From the NCBI GenBank assembly GCA_029747015.1, contig JAKOGI010002788.1, positions 22,129 through 86,128 of the forward strand: DNA of 64,000 nt, written 5' to 3'. This DNA comes from Carnegiea gigantea. Taxonomy: Eukaryota; Streptophyta; Magnoliopsida; Caryophyllales; Cactaceae. The translations under genes were made by a program, and so were the position numbers. The first letter of the stretch is position 1; the number at the start of each line of letters is the position of its first letter. Positions 1 through 11,263 of this stretch are shown here, one piece after another. The notes below the pieces were generated by a model, which made no database searches, was not told the origin of the DNA, and saw only the letters and a list, made by a program, of their open reading frames with translations.

Positions 1-411
1 TGATGTGAACTTGAAAGTTGATATGTTTTGGTAGATTGAGATACATTAGTTTATAATTTTGTTCGAATGTGATGTTTGTTTGAAGTTGCAGCTCATATTT
101 GTTTAAAGATTTCGCCCAATGCAATGTACACTTAGATTTGGTAATTTTAAGTTTAAATTTGATATGTTGGTGGAATAAAGTGGTCAACTATGTATGAATT
201 ATTAGTTTTGTGATATTCGTGACAATGTACGCAATTTTAAAGTACGTAATTATGTACGCAATTTTAAAGTACGCAAATGTGATATGTTAGTTTTTTTTTT
301 TTTTTTTTGGGTTGCATGTGGAAATTTTAAAGTAAACATATATAATATATAATTTTGTAATTTATGTAATTATTATAATGTTGATTAAAATTAATTCTTA
401 TCAAATACCTT
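1..411. other. AT-rich 5' noncoding part of the CACTA element
   Basis: No coding signal is seen. A 21-bp unit beginning TGTACGCAATTTT occurs twice, at 226-246 and 253-273 (27-bp period), and each unit is bounded by GTAC. A poly-T tract lies near 292-308. Position just upstream of the transposase suggests leader or promoter sequence of the element, but no specific site can be defended. Confidence 0.4.
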
Positions 412-3400
412 ATGTGGTTATTGTTATTTGAGCAGAATATGAATGGTCCTCCACATCGTAGGTGGATGTATAATAGATTACTACCTGATTGTAGTGGTTA
501 TACGCAAGAATTTCTAGATGGAGTAAACGAATTCGATCAATTTGCACGTGAACAGACAGAGTTTATGAATGGGGGAAAGTATGGATGTCCTTGTGTGAAA
601 TGCAGAAATAGGGTATACTTGACACCTGATGATGTCAAGATGCACCTTATGTATAAGGGTTTTGTGTAAGGGTATTGGTTTTAGATAAGTCATGGGGAAA
701 TAGAACCTCAGTAATATGATTTTGGGTATTCAAATAGTGAAATTCCTGAAGTTGGAGGTTCAAGTCATGTTAATAATGACCATTCTGAATCCTACATAGA
801 TTGGATGGAGGACATGGTTGATGATGCTATAACAGCAAATCAAAATGTAAGGGAAGAGGGGTCAAGCACTTGCCGAGAACCATTTTATAATATGGTTCAA
901 GCTACTCAACAACCCTTATATGATGGTTGCTCCACCCACAGTGAGCTATCTGCGGCGGTGAGATTGTTGAGTATTAAATCTAATTATAATATGCTTCAAA
1001 ATTGTTTCAATGAAGTTGTTCAATTAATGAAAGAGATGTGTCCCCCTAACAACCACGTGCCAAACAATTATGGGCAAACAAAGAAGTTTGTTAAAGATCT
1101 CGACAACGATGTGATCCAAATTTATTGTTGTCGGAAAGGTTGCATGCTATTTTGTAAGGAGGACGCAAACCTAGATGCGTGCAAGTTTTGTGGGCATTCA
1201 AGATGGAAGAGGCAAAGGTCACAACAAAGGAATCAGAATCCATTGCCATACTAAAGGATGCATTACTTACTGTTAAAACCTCGACTGCAGAGGTTGTACG
1301 CATCAAGAACTAGTGCAGAGCACATGAGATGGTATTATGAATATCGACGTAAGGACGGTGTTTTATGTCATCCGTCAGATGGGGTAGCATGGAAACATTT
1401 CAATACCAAGTACCCTAAATTTGCTGTAGAGCCTCGGAATGTGAGGCTTGGCTTATGTGCTGATGGATTTAATCCTTACACATTGTCTTTAAGATCATTC
1501 TCCATTTAGCCGGTGGTCGTTACACCTTATAACCTCCCCCCTAAAATGTGTATGACCACACCGTTAATGTTCTTAACTTGTGTAATCTTCGGGCCCAAAA
1601 ATCCTAAGAACAAGATAGATGTATATTTACAACCTCTTGTTGATGAGTTGAAAGAGTTATAAGATGTTGGAGTTGAGACTTATGGCATTTCCACGGGGCA
1701 TACATTTCAGATGAAAGCTGCACTTACGTGGACTATCAATAATTTTTCCGCATATAGAATGTTATCCGGGTGGAGTACTAATGGCCAATTGGCATATCCC
1801 GTATGTATGAAACAGCAAAAGCCTTTGAGATTGAGAAATGGAGGTAAATTCTCATGGTTTGACTGTCATCGGTGTTTTTTGCCAAGGAATCATGCGTTCA
1901 GAAGAAATAGAACAGCATTTAGGAAAGGCAGAACTATTACAGGGGGTCCTCCTCGCCGAGTATTTGGGGAAGAACTTTAGGCCGAAGTGGAAGATTATCC
2001 ATTGGTAAGTACAAATGGTGACTTCGTCATAGTAGGATTTAAGGAAAATGAGCACAACTGGACGAAGAAGAGCATATTTCGGGAGTTGCCTTATTGGCAA
2101 CACCAACTGCTCTGCCATAATTTGAATGTGATGCATATTGAAAAGAACTTCTTTGAGAACATTATCAACACTGTTATGGATGTTCTTGGGAAAATAAAGG
2201 ACAATGCTAAATCAAGAATGGATGTTGCAGAAATATGTGATAGACCAGAATTACATTTACATTCAGGCCCAAGTGATAAGCCGGTTAAACCAAAAGCGAA
2301 GTTCATACTTCCTGTGGATAAACGAAGAGAGTTGTGTGAATGGGTGAAGGAGCCTCAAATGCCTGATGGATATTGCTCTAATTTGAGGAATATCGTGGAC
2401 CCTAATGAGGCTAAGTTCAACAACATAAAAAGTCATGATTGTCATGTCTTCATAGAGACTCTTTTACTAATTGCATTTGGTGCGCTCCCAGATGATGTGT
2501 TGAAACCTCTTATTGATATAAGCCAGTTCTTCGAGAACTTATGCTCAACAACATTGTGGAAGGATATGCTTGAGGAACTGTATCACAACATTGTCATCAC
2601 TTTGTGTAAGTTAAAGACCATTTTCCCTCCTGGCTTTTTCAGTGTAATGGAGCACCTGCCAGTGCATTTGGCAGAAGAGGCTCAACTAGGTGGTCTAGTA
2701 CAATACCGATAGATGTATCCATTTGAGAGGTAAATTATACTATAATCGATGAAGCCTTATATGAATTCTTATATGTGGAATCACTTAGAAGTGAATGCGA
2801 TTGTGAATTTGGTAGGTTCTTTAGCCGATTGAAGAAAAAGATAAAGCAACAAGCATGTCCTGAAGGTTCAATCACAGAAGCATACCTAGAGGCGAGGACA
2901 TTCTTCGCCCCCTATTACTTTGGCTCTAATGTGCCCTCTATGCACACTAGGTGCAGGAGAAATGAGGATGATGATGAACATATTAATCATTTTCCAACTC
3001 TGTCTGTGTTTGCACCGCAAGGGACCGCTATTGGTAGGGAAAGATCAAGGTATCTCACAAATGCCGAATATGTTATTGCCCATCTTTACGTGTTGTTAAA
3101 TTATGATGAAGTTAAACCTTATATAGGGTGAGTGGTATTTTCACTTCCAATTGAGTTTATCATTCAAAGCGCAAGTATATTAATAGGCTTCATAAAATGT
3201 GATAGAATTTTCACAGAACAAGTCAGAACTGCACGTCCCAATGTCAGCGACGCAGATGTTGACACCATCATTGAAACTCATTTCGTAGATTGGTTTAGTG
3301 AGAATGTAAGTACTATAACTCATTTATTTATAATTTTAACATAACAGTTAATTAGGTGCATTGTATTAATTAAAACCACATGTTATGTCACCTTAGGTGC

Positions 3401-4191
3401 ATTATATTCAACTATTCGAGACCGACAAACATTGCTACTTGAGCCAATTGGCTGTGAAGCCAAAGGGGTATGTGTCGACGTGGATGGCATATAGAGTAAA
3501 TGGATTCAAATTCCACACAGAAGCTCGAAGCGTCGGGAAGAGAACGTATAATTGTGGTGTTGGTGTTTATGGCACTGGGGAAGGCGATATTGAGAATGAT
3601 TGTTATGGTGTACTGAAGGATATTGTCCAAATTGAGTACATAGGCGAACCACTTAAACGATGTGTGCTCTTCAGTTGTGAGTGGTTCAACCCCACATTGA
3701 ATTGTGGGACATGATCTCATAAACTAAGCAACCTTATTGACGTCCATCGTACAAGAAGGTACCAAAAGTACGACCCATTTATTTTCTCAAACACCGCATC
3801 ACAAGTATACTTCATACCACATGCAGATTGCACAAGGGATAGGGCCAATTAGCTTGTTGTCATACCAACCAAACCAAGGGCGAGAGTAGATCAGCAGTAC
3901 ACTCTACCTGCTGCGTACCAACAAACGGACATGACGACTATCGTCGAACTTGTGAATGACGCCATCCCTGCATCATTAGTGGATGAAAGTGCACCACCGG
4001 AAGAGGTTAATAATGAAATAGGGTTTTCATTCATTTAGAGTAATGACGAGATAGATGAGGTAGAGAATGATGAGGATGATGAAGAGGAGGAGTGGGGTGA
4101 CGGTAATGAAACAGATGAAGCGGAAGAAAATTTACATTTGTATGATGATGGCGACGATGACATTGATGATGATGAGGATGTAGATGATTGA
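412..4191 (+). pseudogene. CACTA transposase, tnp2 family (TNPD-like), decayed
   Basis: Domains of the plant CACTA transposase appear in order across broken frames. A transposase-associated N-terminal domain (439-669) carries the CxxC pair in GCPCVKC. The tnp2 catalytic region runs over about 1258-2600, with recognisable stretches such as RLGLCADGFNP and the HNLNVMHIEKNFFEN block. A DUF4218-type domain covers about 2630-3130 (LPVHLAEEAQLGG, then CPEGSITEAY). A DUF4216-type domain covers 3397-3720, followed by an acidic Asp/Glu-rich tail ending at 4189-4191. ATG 439 is a more natural start than 412 because the conserved domain begins there. In-frame stops or frame changes occur near 669, 1254, 1509, 1980, 2712 and 3131. 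The 3305-3395 gap, GTAAGT to TTAG, looks like a real intron. The product would excise the element; this copy cannot. Confidence 0.88.
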
Positions 4192-4381
4192 GTGGTTATG
4201 AATTCTTATGTATTTGAGTGCTTTGCATGTCAAACAATTGGTTGTGACTTTACTTATATTTTATGAATGAGCTTTGCAAAATATGTGTAACCTACGTACC
4301 TATTATGATGTATGAGGAAAACGGTTTATATGTGCAATCATTATATATTTATACTTGGCTTTGTTGTTACCTATTTTAGGT

Positions 4382-6353
4382 ATGGATTCAAGTTCTCGTC
4401 GAGGTAAGTCCTCCCCTCGAGGTAGAGGACAAGGGCGTAGGAGCTCTACCGTAGATCCGACCGCAATGGACATTGATCCATCTTCCCCCCAGGTACCTCA
4501 TATCCCAATTCAGCCAGGAGCCACAATGGCTGCTTATATACCAGGTATTTCAGGACCACTGCGTCCCCTATTTGGGGCTTTCCATCATCAGACCTCATAC
4601 ATTCCTAACCAAAGCACCATGTACGGCTAATTTGCCTACAACTTTCCTCTAAACCCCCATGTTGTTCACACTGTGCAACCTACTCTCCAACCTGCTCACC
4701 CTAACACAAACCAGTCCCAAGAGAACATTGCAAGTGGTGAAAGTGAAGCACAATCCAGTCATGGGAGCACTCGAGCTAAGACTTGGATTGAGTCGGATGG
4801 TAATGGGTAAGACTTCATTTGTTATATCTTACAGAGTACTGCATGAATTTTGCATAACAAGTAATCAATTTGATGTGTTATGTTCAATTAGATTTCTCCC
4901 TAATGATGGTGTTGTTAGCAGATTTCGCTCATATTTCAAAGCAAATTTGACAAAGCTTAGCCTAGTTGGAGCAAAGTGCCCAAACCAGTACGAGATTTGT
5001 GGTTTGGAGAGTTCAAGGTAACTACAGTGATTTCGTATTAACAGTTTCTATGAACGTGATAAATTACTATTGTATTATTTGATGTGTTTTTTGTTTTCAT
5101 AATTGCAGAAGTGGTGTGCTTGGGATCCGGTCCATGAGGATCGTATAAGAAGGAATTTTGAAAACCGAGGCAATGCACGCTTGGGAGACTTATTTGGCAA
5201 AGCAAGAAAGCATAACAAGAAGCCTGTTTGGCTCGGTGATGCCCAATGAGATGGACTCCACCAGCACTGGGCGAATGAACATTGCAAGAAATTATGTGAA
5301 ACAGCCCAGAAGAACCGACTGGGAACTCCAGAAAGTGGTGGCCCATCTCTTCACACCTGTGGCTCGATCCCTATGCATGAGCATAGGCGGCGTCTGGTAA
5401 ATGAATTAATGTTTTCTATATATTTGTTTAAGTTTAATACTGTATTCTGTGTTGTACTTGACATCATTGTTTCTGGCACGTACATAGAGGGAATAACTTG
5501 GGACGGAGCCCACCATTGTTGAATTATTCAATCCCACTCACAAACTCCACGGCAAAGAAGATGCCCCTTGGGTTGACAAGAAATCACAACAAACATATGT
5601 AAGCAATTAGTTATTCTCAATCTTCATTGGCAGTTCAACACTAACTTGTAAACTTTATTTTAAGTAATTGCAGTATGCATGATTTCGTGCGCATGTTGTG
5701 GTGTTGTAGGAATCCTTTGAACGTGATTTTCAAAATGTTATCAACTCTCAAGGGACCAGGGATGGCACTTCTCAAGATCCAAACCAGCCATTTCCAAACC
5801 CAAATGAGTTGTGGGTGAAGACGTTCAAGAACAAGAAGGGTCGTATTTATGGCATTGGTGACGAGGCTGTCAACATTAGGGAATCTGGTTACTTCAGTCT
5901 CAGTCAAAGATTTGGTACAGTTTTCATATTAAAGTTTCAACGAATATGGTTATATATTGAATTTACTTAATTGCAATACTAATGCGTACTTTACTGAAAT
6001 GCCTATCAACAGGAACCGATTCTACGCCATCGCAACAAGAGCTCAATGACTTAAGGGGTGTACTAACCAACTTGGAGGGTGAGCTAACTTCACAAGCTGA
6101 AAGCTACTGATTACTTATGGAGAAATGGAAGCAACTGGAGGAATCCAACAAATTGCTCACCCAAAGCAACCAACAATTGAAACAAATGATGAGTATCCAT
6201 CAGCGTCTCCAAGCTTTCTTTCAAATGCAATAGGCATCTGGCTCGGGATTTTAGCTACCATTTACTCATCAATCGCAACATAATAAAGAAGATGGTGAGG
6301 CAGAGAAAGAGGAAGAGGAAGAGGAAGAGGATGATCTTCACCTTGGTGATTGA
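4382..6353 (+). pseudogene. CACTA second gene, plant transposase Ptta/En-Spm (TNPA-like), decayed
   Basis: The gene starts at ATG 4382 with a Ser/Arg/Gly-rich N-terminus and a Pro-rich segment. A domain typical of the Ptta/En/Spm transposase family follows, split by probable introns (about 5020-5108, 5400-5490 and 5600-5706). Recognisable blocks are the KWCAWDPVHEDRIRRNFE region near 5110, GGPSLHTCGSIPMHEHRRRL near 5337, the ELFNPTHKLHGKEDAPWVDK region near 5520, and DPNQPFPNPNELWVKTFKNK near 5780. A coiled-coil-like Gln/Glu/Leu stretch (6030-6230) and an acidic tail end at stop 6351-6353. Stops at 4628, 6108 and 6231 break the frame. In the family, this protein binds subterminal repeats and works with the tnp2 product. 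Confidence 0.75.
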
Positions 6354-7138
6354 GTTGGTTGTAGTTTTCCTTTAGCTGGTGGCTCTTCTGCTTGGTTGTT
6401 TACGTAGTACATCTCTTACTGCTTGCTTGCCCTTCCCTTTCTGCTTATTTCACTCCGCTCCCCCTGGTGCTTATTTCACTCCCCCCCCCCATTTGGCACT
6501 TGCTTCTCCCTCTTCTGCAAACATATATATAACTTCATTCTCAATTACTAGCAACTTTTGGTTTGTTTGAATTTGTGGTTTGTAATATATAGAGACTTTG
6601 TTTAGAACTTGTGGTTTGTGATATGTAGAGACTTTGTTTGGAACTTGTGGTTTGTGAATTGAAAATCCTTAGTTGGAAGTGTTGCTTGGATGTGATATTT
6701 CACCTTTGTGTGGCTTGAAATTGTTGAGAACGCTTCGAATGAAATCATATTCGAAACCATTAGATGTTGATTGAGTGCGAAGATCTTGTAAATTTCTTGC
6801 AGGGATTGAAATGTATGTATGGATATGATCAAAAACAAGCGATTTTGTTTTAAAAAAAAGAGAAACCTACCAATGGAATGGCGACGGATTGAGAAGAAAT
6901 TTTTTTTTTGGGAAGAGGTGGCGACGGAATGAACCATCCGTTGCCACCCCCTGCCCCGCCAATTTTCCCCGCTAAAAAAAGCATGTCACAATTTCTATCG
7001 CTGAATCTGTCGCCGGGTACTCAGCGATGAGCGAAAACCCGACAGCCGTATTCCGTTGCCAATTCCGTCGCTGATGTTAAAATTCCATCGCTGATGAACC
7101 GTGTTCCATTGCTGATTCCGTCTTTATCTTGTCCCATT
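6354..7138 (+). repeat. CACTA 3' noncoding and subterminal motif array
   Basis: After the second gene comes unremarkable AT-rich sequence to about 6880. A GC-richer tract then carries many copies of a short motif in both orientations: GCGACGGA at 6881 and 6921, the reverse CCGTTGCC at 6937 and 7053, and TTCCRTYGCTGAT at 7063, 7083 and 7104 with 20-21 bp spacing. Such clustered subterminal motifs are the usual transposase-binding sites of En/Spm elements; that role here is inferred from family knowledge. Confidence 0.65.
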
Positions 7139-8083
7139 GTGATATGATGTCCATTTCTCATATTCTGATTGTTGAGATATTTGATATGTGGGGCATTTAT
7201 TTCATGGGTCTCTTTCCTTCATCTGTTTGGCTTTGTTTACATATTGGCTGTTGTTGATTATATGTCAAAGTGGATGGAAGCTCCAACTAAGAAGACCAAT
7301 GACCATAGGGCTATGGTTAACTTTGTAAAAGAGTGTATATTTTGTCAATATAGGATCCCTAGAGCTCTTATTAGTGATAGAGGTGGCCACTTTTATCACT
7401 GGTCTTTTGAGACTTTGTTTAGAAAATATTTTGTGACTCAAAAAGTAGCTACCCCGTATCACCTTCAGACTAGAGGCCAAGTTGGTGTGTCTAATCATAA
7501 GATCAAGTCTACACTTAAAAAAGCAATTTGAGCCAATAAAGGACTTGTCTTTGAGATTGCATGATGCTTATAGGCTTATTGTACTACTTATAAGACTCTC
7601 CTAAGAATGTCTTGTTACTGGCTTCTTTTTAGTAAGGCTTGCCACTGGTCATTTGAGTTAGAACATTGTGCTTTTTAGGCGATTAAAGTCTTTAATTTTG
7701 ATATAAAACAAGCAGGCTCTAATCGTAGGCTTCAATTGAATGAATTTGATGAATTGCATAATAAAGCCTATGAGAATACTAAGATTTATAAAGCCAAGAC
7801 TAAATCTTTTCATTATAAAATGATTTCTCGTAAATCTTTTAAACCTAGTCAAAAGGTTTGGATTTTTAATTTTAAACTTATATTGTTACCTGACAAGTTG
7901 AGATCTAGATGGAATGGCCCCTTAATTGTACAACAAGTATTTCCCTCTGGGGGAGTCCTAATTTTGAATCCCCAAGATGGTCAAGTTCTTACTGTCAATG
8001 TTCAACATTTGAAACCTGTTGTGATTAATGAGATTGAGCCTAATTTGATTGAGTCCATCAGTCTAGTAGACCATGTTTACTAT
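7139..8083 (+). pseudogene. Ty3/gypsy integrase C-terminal half (element B), truncated
   Basis: This is the end of a Ty3/gypsy pol polyprotein. The integrase core starts near DMWGIYFMGLFPSS (about 7183) and continues with AVVDYMSKWMEA, the ALISDRGGHF block holding an integrase Asp, and VATPYHLQTRGQ. A degenerate stretch with stops (7529-7735) matches the usual region of cattle-like KACHWSFELEHCAF. The C-terminal domain 7736-8046 has the LRSRWNGPLIV and VNVQHLKP blocks seen in plant gypsy elements. The left side is cut by the CACTA element. The right side is split by array A at an ACTAT target site, and the same noncoding strand resumes at 20072. Frameshift near 7240 and stops at 7529, 7562 and 7676 make it non-functional. 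Confidence 0.85.
8079..8083. repeat. Target-site duplication ACTAT, left
   Basis: ACTAT precedes the left LTR and recurs at 20072-20076 just after the right LTR. Five bp is the usual Ty3/gypsy size. It pairs only the outermost LTRs of the array. Confidence 0.85.
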
Positions 8084-9568
8084 TGTTGTAAATTTTCCGC
8101 AAGCGTACGGTTTAATCGTTGTAGCACTTACGGGTGTCGTCCTCAAGGATGGTTGTGAAACTAAGTTACTAGCCTAATTATATTAGCAACTAAGGTGACC
8201 TGACACAAACAAAAGATTGCATACTAAAATTTAAAGCACTTCAGTCATAACGGAGAACAGAAGAACAGGAAACCAGAGCCCAAACACTGAACCCAAATTC
8301 ATATCATAAACCCAGAAACAGAATGCAAGGCAAGAAATTCGAAATTAGAACGGGCAGGACAAGGAACCCAAAATCACTAATGTCCCTACTCATTAGCTTA
8401 ACCATGAATCAGCCCAAGCAAACAAAAGCTAGCAAAACTAAACTGACTAAAGTTGAATACGACCAGAATGGGGAAAAAGTCAAGAGACTGCAACTTCAGC
8501 AAATAGAATTCCCAGTGTCCTTCCTCGAACCAAAAATTAAAAATAGGGGAGGGGAATTTCGCATCCCAGGTCAAACAAATTCAACCCAGATTTCCAGAAT
8601 TTAGAGTAAACAGAATTTCCAGCAACTAAAATTTCTAGCCAGGCTTAACAGATTGCACGCCACAAGGGATTTTGGACAACCCAAAAATCATCGAACAATC
8701 AAAACATAAATGCACAGAGGAGTCGAAACAGGGGAAAGGGGAAACCCAAAATCAATCCAAAAGTGCTAAAATCAAAGCTGAAAATCATGAATGTCAACTC
8801 TAAAATGACAAAATCGAAGCCAAAGTACATGAATTTGAAGACTAGGAACAAATCTGAAAGTCGAAATTCCAGCTAAGAGGCCCGAAAACTAGCCTTAATT
8901 TCTAAAATTGAACTTGAACATCATGCTAAATTTACTCAAGGCTGAAACGAAAACTAACTAAACCTTAAGAAAAACCTAATTGATACCTCCCTTATGGCCG
9001 AGCAACTCTCCATTTGTAGCCCCCCTGACCGCCTTCTGCCCTCCTCCGTTCACTACTTCCTTTGTTCCCCTTGTAACCGATGCATTGAAGATGAAATTGA
9101 TGATGGACTGGTAACTGTTGCAAGGAGGGAGATGAAGAAGCAATGGTATAAGAGGGGGGGTTCATTTCGGGTGTCTAGGTCAGAACAAGAAGAAGGAACA
9201 AAAAAGGGGGGAGACTCGAGGTATCTAGGACCAAGAGCAAAAGAGGGAGGAGAGAGAAAGAAATGGGAGGGGGGAAGGCATGGCCGGGTCACGTGCCGTG
9301 CACGTGACAGGGCCCTTTTTTTTAATTTTTGTCTTCTTTTTTTTTTTTTTGGGTTTGTTTTTGTTATTGTTGTTTGGTTCGGGTTTGAATCAACTTGGCC
9401 TAGTTCTTCAATTTTCAGCCTTCCTTCATCTTTTTCGCGTCTTTTTTCTAAATTATTCAATACCTACAAAACAAAATAAAATCAAATAAAAACCTAAAAA
9501 TAACAATTATTTCGAGCATAAATTAGGTAGAAAGGTACTGTAGAAATAGCACATTTTTAGCGTCAACA
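8084..9568 (-). repeat. LTR1 of array A (3' LTR in element sense)
   Basis: 1485 bp, TG...CA bounded in both readings (plus strand starts TGTTGTAAATT and ends CGTCAACA). It is the outer left LTR and abuts the ACTAT target duplication. Long plus-strand open frames inside it are by-products of base composition: they are repeated at the same offset in the other LTRs and have no protein family resemblance. Confidence 0.92.
9288..9308. promoter_or_regulatory. Perfect G-box palindrome in LTR1
   Basis: GTCACGTGC and its exact reverse complement are separated by CGT, giving two CACGTG G-box cores in a 21-bp palindrome. It lies in the U3-side part of the LTR in element orientation, where retrotransposon promoters sit. 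CACGTG is the core recognised by plant bZIP and bHLH factors; binding here is inferred. Confidence 0.5.
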
Positions 9569-11263
9569 AATGCCCCCACACCAAAGTTTTTCTCGTCCTC
9601 GAGTAAAACAAAACGAAAAAGCCTAGAAAAACAAAAGAAAATCCTAACTCACTTTTCTAGGAATCACGGTTGCACTTAGCATGTGCAACAAGCCCTTTAA
9701 ACCCCTAGTGGACGAGTGAGATCTCGTGAGGATTTATAAAAAATATACCCATAAAATGTATAAAAGGAAACATAAAAAGAAATTCGAAAATCTTTTTTTA
9801 AATAAAAAATAACATGTACAAAATCGGGAAAAGATATATACACATTCTAATCAACTAAATCATCCATGTAGCAAAGATATTGGCATGCATATAAACAAAA
9901 TGTACTCATCAAGGCTCTCTGCTTCATGAATGACATCAACGCCCTAGCGTTTTACTCCACTGTACGTCCAGATTGGGAATCCATCCTAGTGCTTGTGTGC
10001 ATGTGTATCATCATCCTAGGGCTTAGGCTTGACTAGAATCCCACTTGACTGATACAAATTATATTATTGACTGACTTAATAACATAGGAAGCAAGTTTTT
10101 CCAGTAGTAGTATTACATCAAAGGGTAACACCCAGTAGCGCATGCCTCAAATGGTTACTTGTCATTCTAAATTTATTCCATTTCTTTTCCTTCATTTTTT
10201 TTTTTTTTAAGTTTCTCTGTTTCTTTTTTTTTCATTTTTTTTTTTGCATGCATTTTTTTCCTCTCTTTTTTTTTTTCTTTTTTTTTCAATAAAACATCAA
10301 AGTAATTGTGTCAAAAAAAAACAAGTGGGAGAGCCAATCATGGGAAGCTAAGGCCTTAAGACAATGAGGATGAAATAAATAGGGATTGGATAACACAGCG
10401 ATAATAAACAAATGGGGTTAGAATCAGGGCTAAGAATGACACATCAAGGATGGAGACCTAACATGCACATCATGCATATATACAAGCTAAAAATCAAGTG
10501 CAGGGCATCCAAGCTGATCAGAATAGTACAAAACTTCTCCAAAAACAAAACAAAAATCTTTTTGGGATTTTTCAAAATTTTCAAAGTGTATTTATTTTTT
10601 TTTAGGGCAAAATTTCCAAAAAATTTCGAAAAATGGGCACCTTACCCCCACACCTAAACTCCACAATGTCCTTATTGTGGGAACTAAGGAGCCAAAAAGC
10701 AACACCGAAAATCGAGACAAAACACAAATATATACAAACTCACATAACAAAACTAAAGAAAATCAAAAAAATCAAAAACTCACGAAATAAAGTATAAAAC
10801 AATCCTAGATATCCATAACTTACAAAGAGACGCAAAACCGAATACAACTAAGAGTGATCACAGCCAACACGGCTCAACAAATCCCAAATTTCTCCTCAAG
10901 ATTGATCGCCCATCACAACCACAATCCTAAATATCTACAACTAAGAAAAAGAAAAGAAACGAAAAAAGAAGAGGGAAGAGAAGAGAATGGAATGATCATA
11001 CCAGGTCAGGTGCAGAATTACACCTAAGCTAAAGCCTCCTGATATAACTAGAGGCTCATAGAGCGTCAGCCACTCCATCACAATGCATAAGCCGTTATTC
11101 AAATCAAAACCCATTAGCGCATGTAGCAGCTTATCATATAAACAAGACCAACTCTCAAGAAGATGAAACAGGAAACACCAACGAGGTGGAACAAGAAAGA
11201 GTACATCCACCATTGCAATTCAGCACAAGTAAGGGCCCGTTTCAACTTGTCAAATAGGTGGGC
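9569..11263 (-). other. Array A unit 1: PPT and 3' noncoding region
   Basis: The polypurine-type tract (minus strand GGTGTGGGGGCA, plus 9569-9586) adjoins LTR1. Upstream in element sense is 1.7 kb with no supported gene: long T/A runs (10190-10320) and a block near 10660-10680 containing ACATTGTGGAGTTTAGGTG on the minus strand. That block is also recognisable in elements B and C. The stretch 11000-11263 still resembles the gag reading frame beyond its stop, and the same similarity occurs in element C. Confidence 0.6.

Larger units (their letters stand above)
1..7138 (+). mobile_element. CACTA (En/Spm) DNA transposon, right-hand part
   Basis: Two gene remnants in CACTA order lie on the + strand: a tnp2-type transposase (412-4191) and a Ptta/TNPA-like gene (4382-6353). 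They are followed by a 3' subterminal region of short repeated motifs ending near 7138. The left terminus is not in the window, since no CACTA-type end is visible in 1-411. The right terminus is inferred where Ty3/gypsy integrase coding sequence resumes. The last bases read on the minus strand begin CACAATGGGACAAG, a possible degenerate terminal inverted repeat with the expected CAC start. Without the left end, neither the repeat nor the 3-bp target duplication can be confirmed. Both genes carry internal stops, so the copy is not autonomous. Confidence 0.8.

Noticed and set aside
226..273. Short spaced repeats resembling a CRISPR array
   Set aside because: Only two units with a 6-bp gap, in a plant transposon leader; no array structure.
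9053..9460. Long open frames on both strands inside the LTRs (also near 14243-14738 and 19492-19806)
   Set aside because: They recur at the same LTR offset in three copies, differ in frame between copies, consist of low-complexity Lys/Arg/Glu or Phe/Leu runs, and match no protein family I know.
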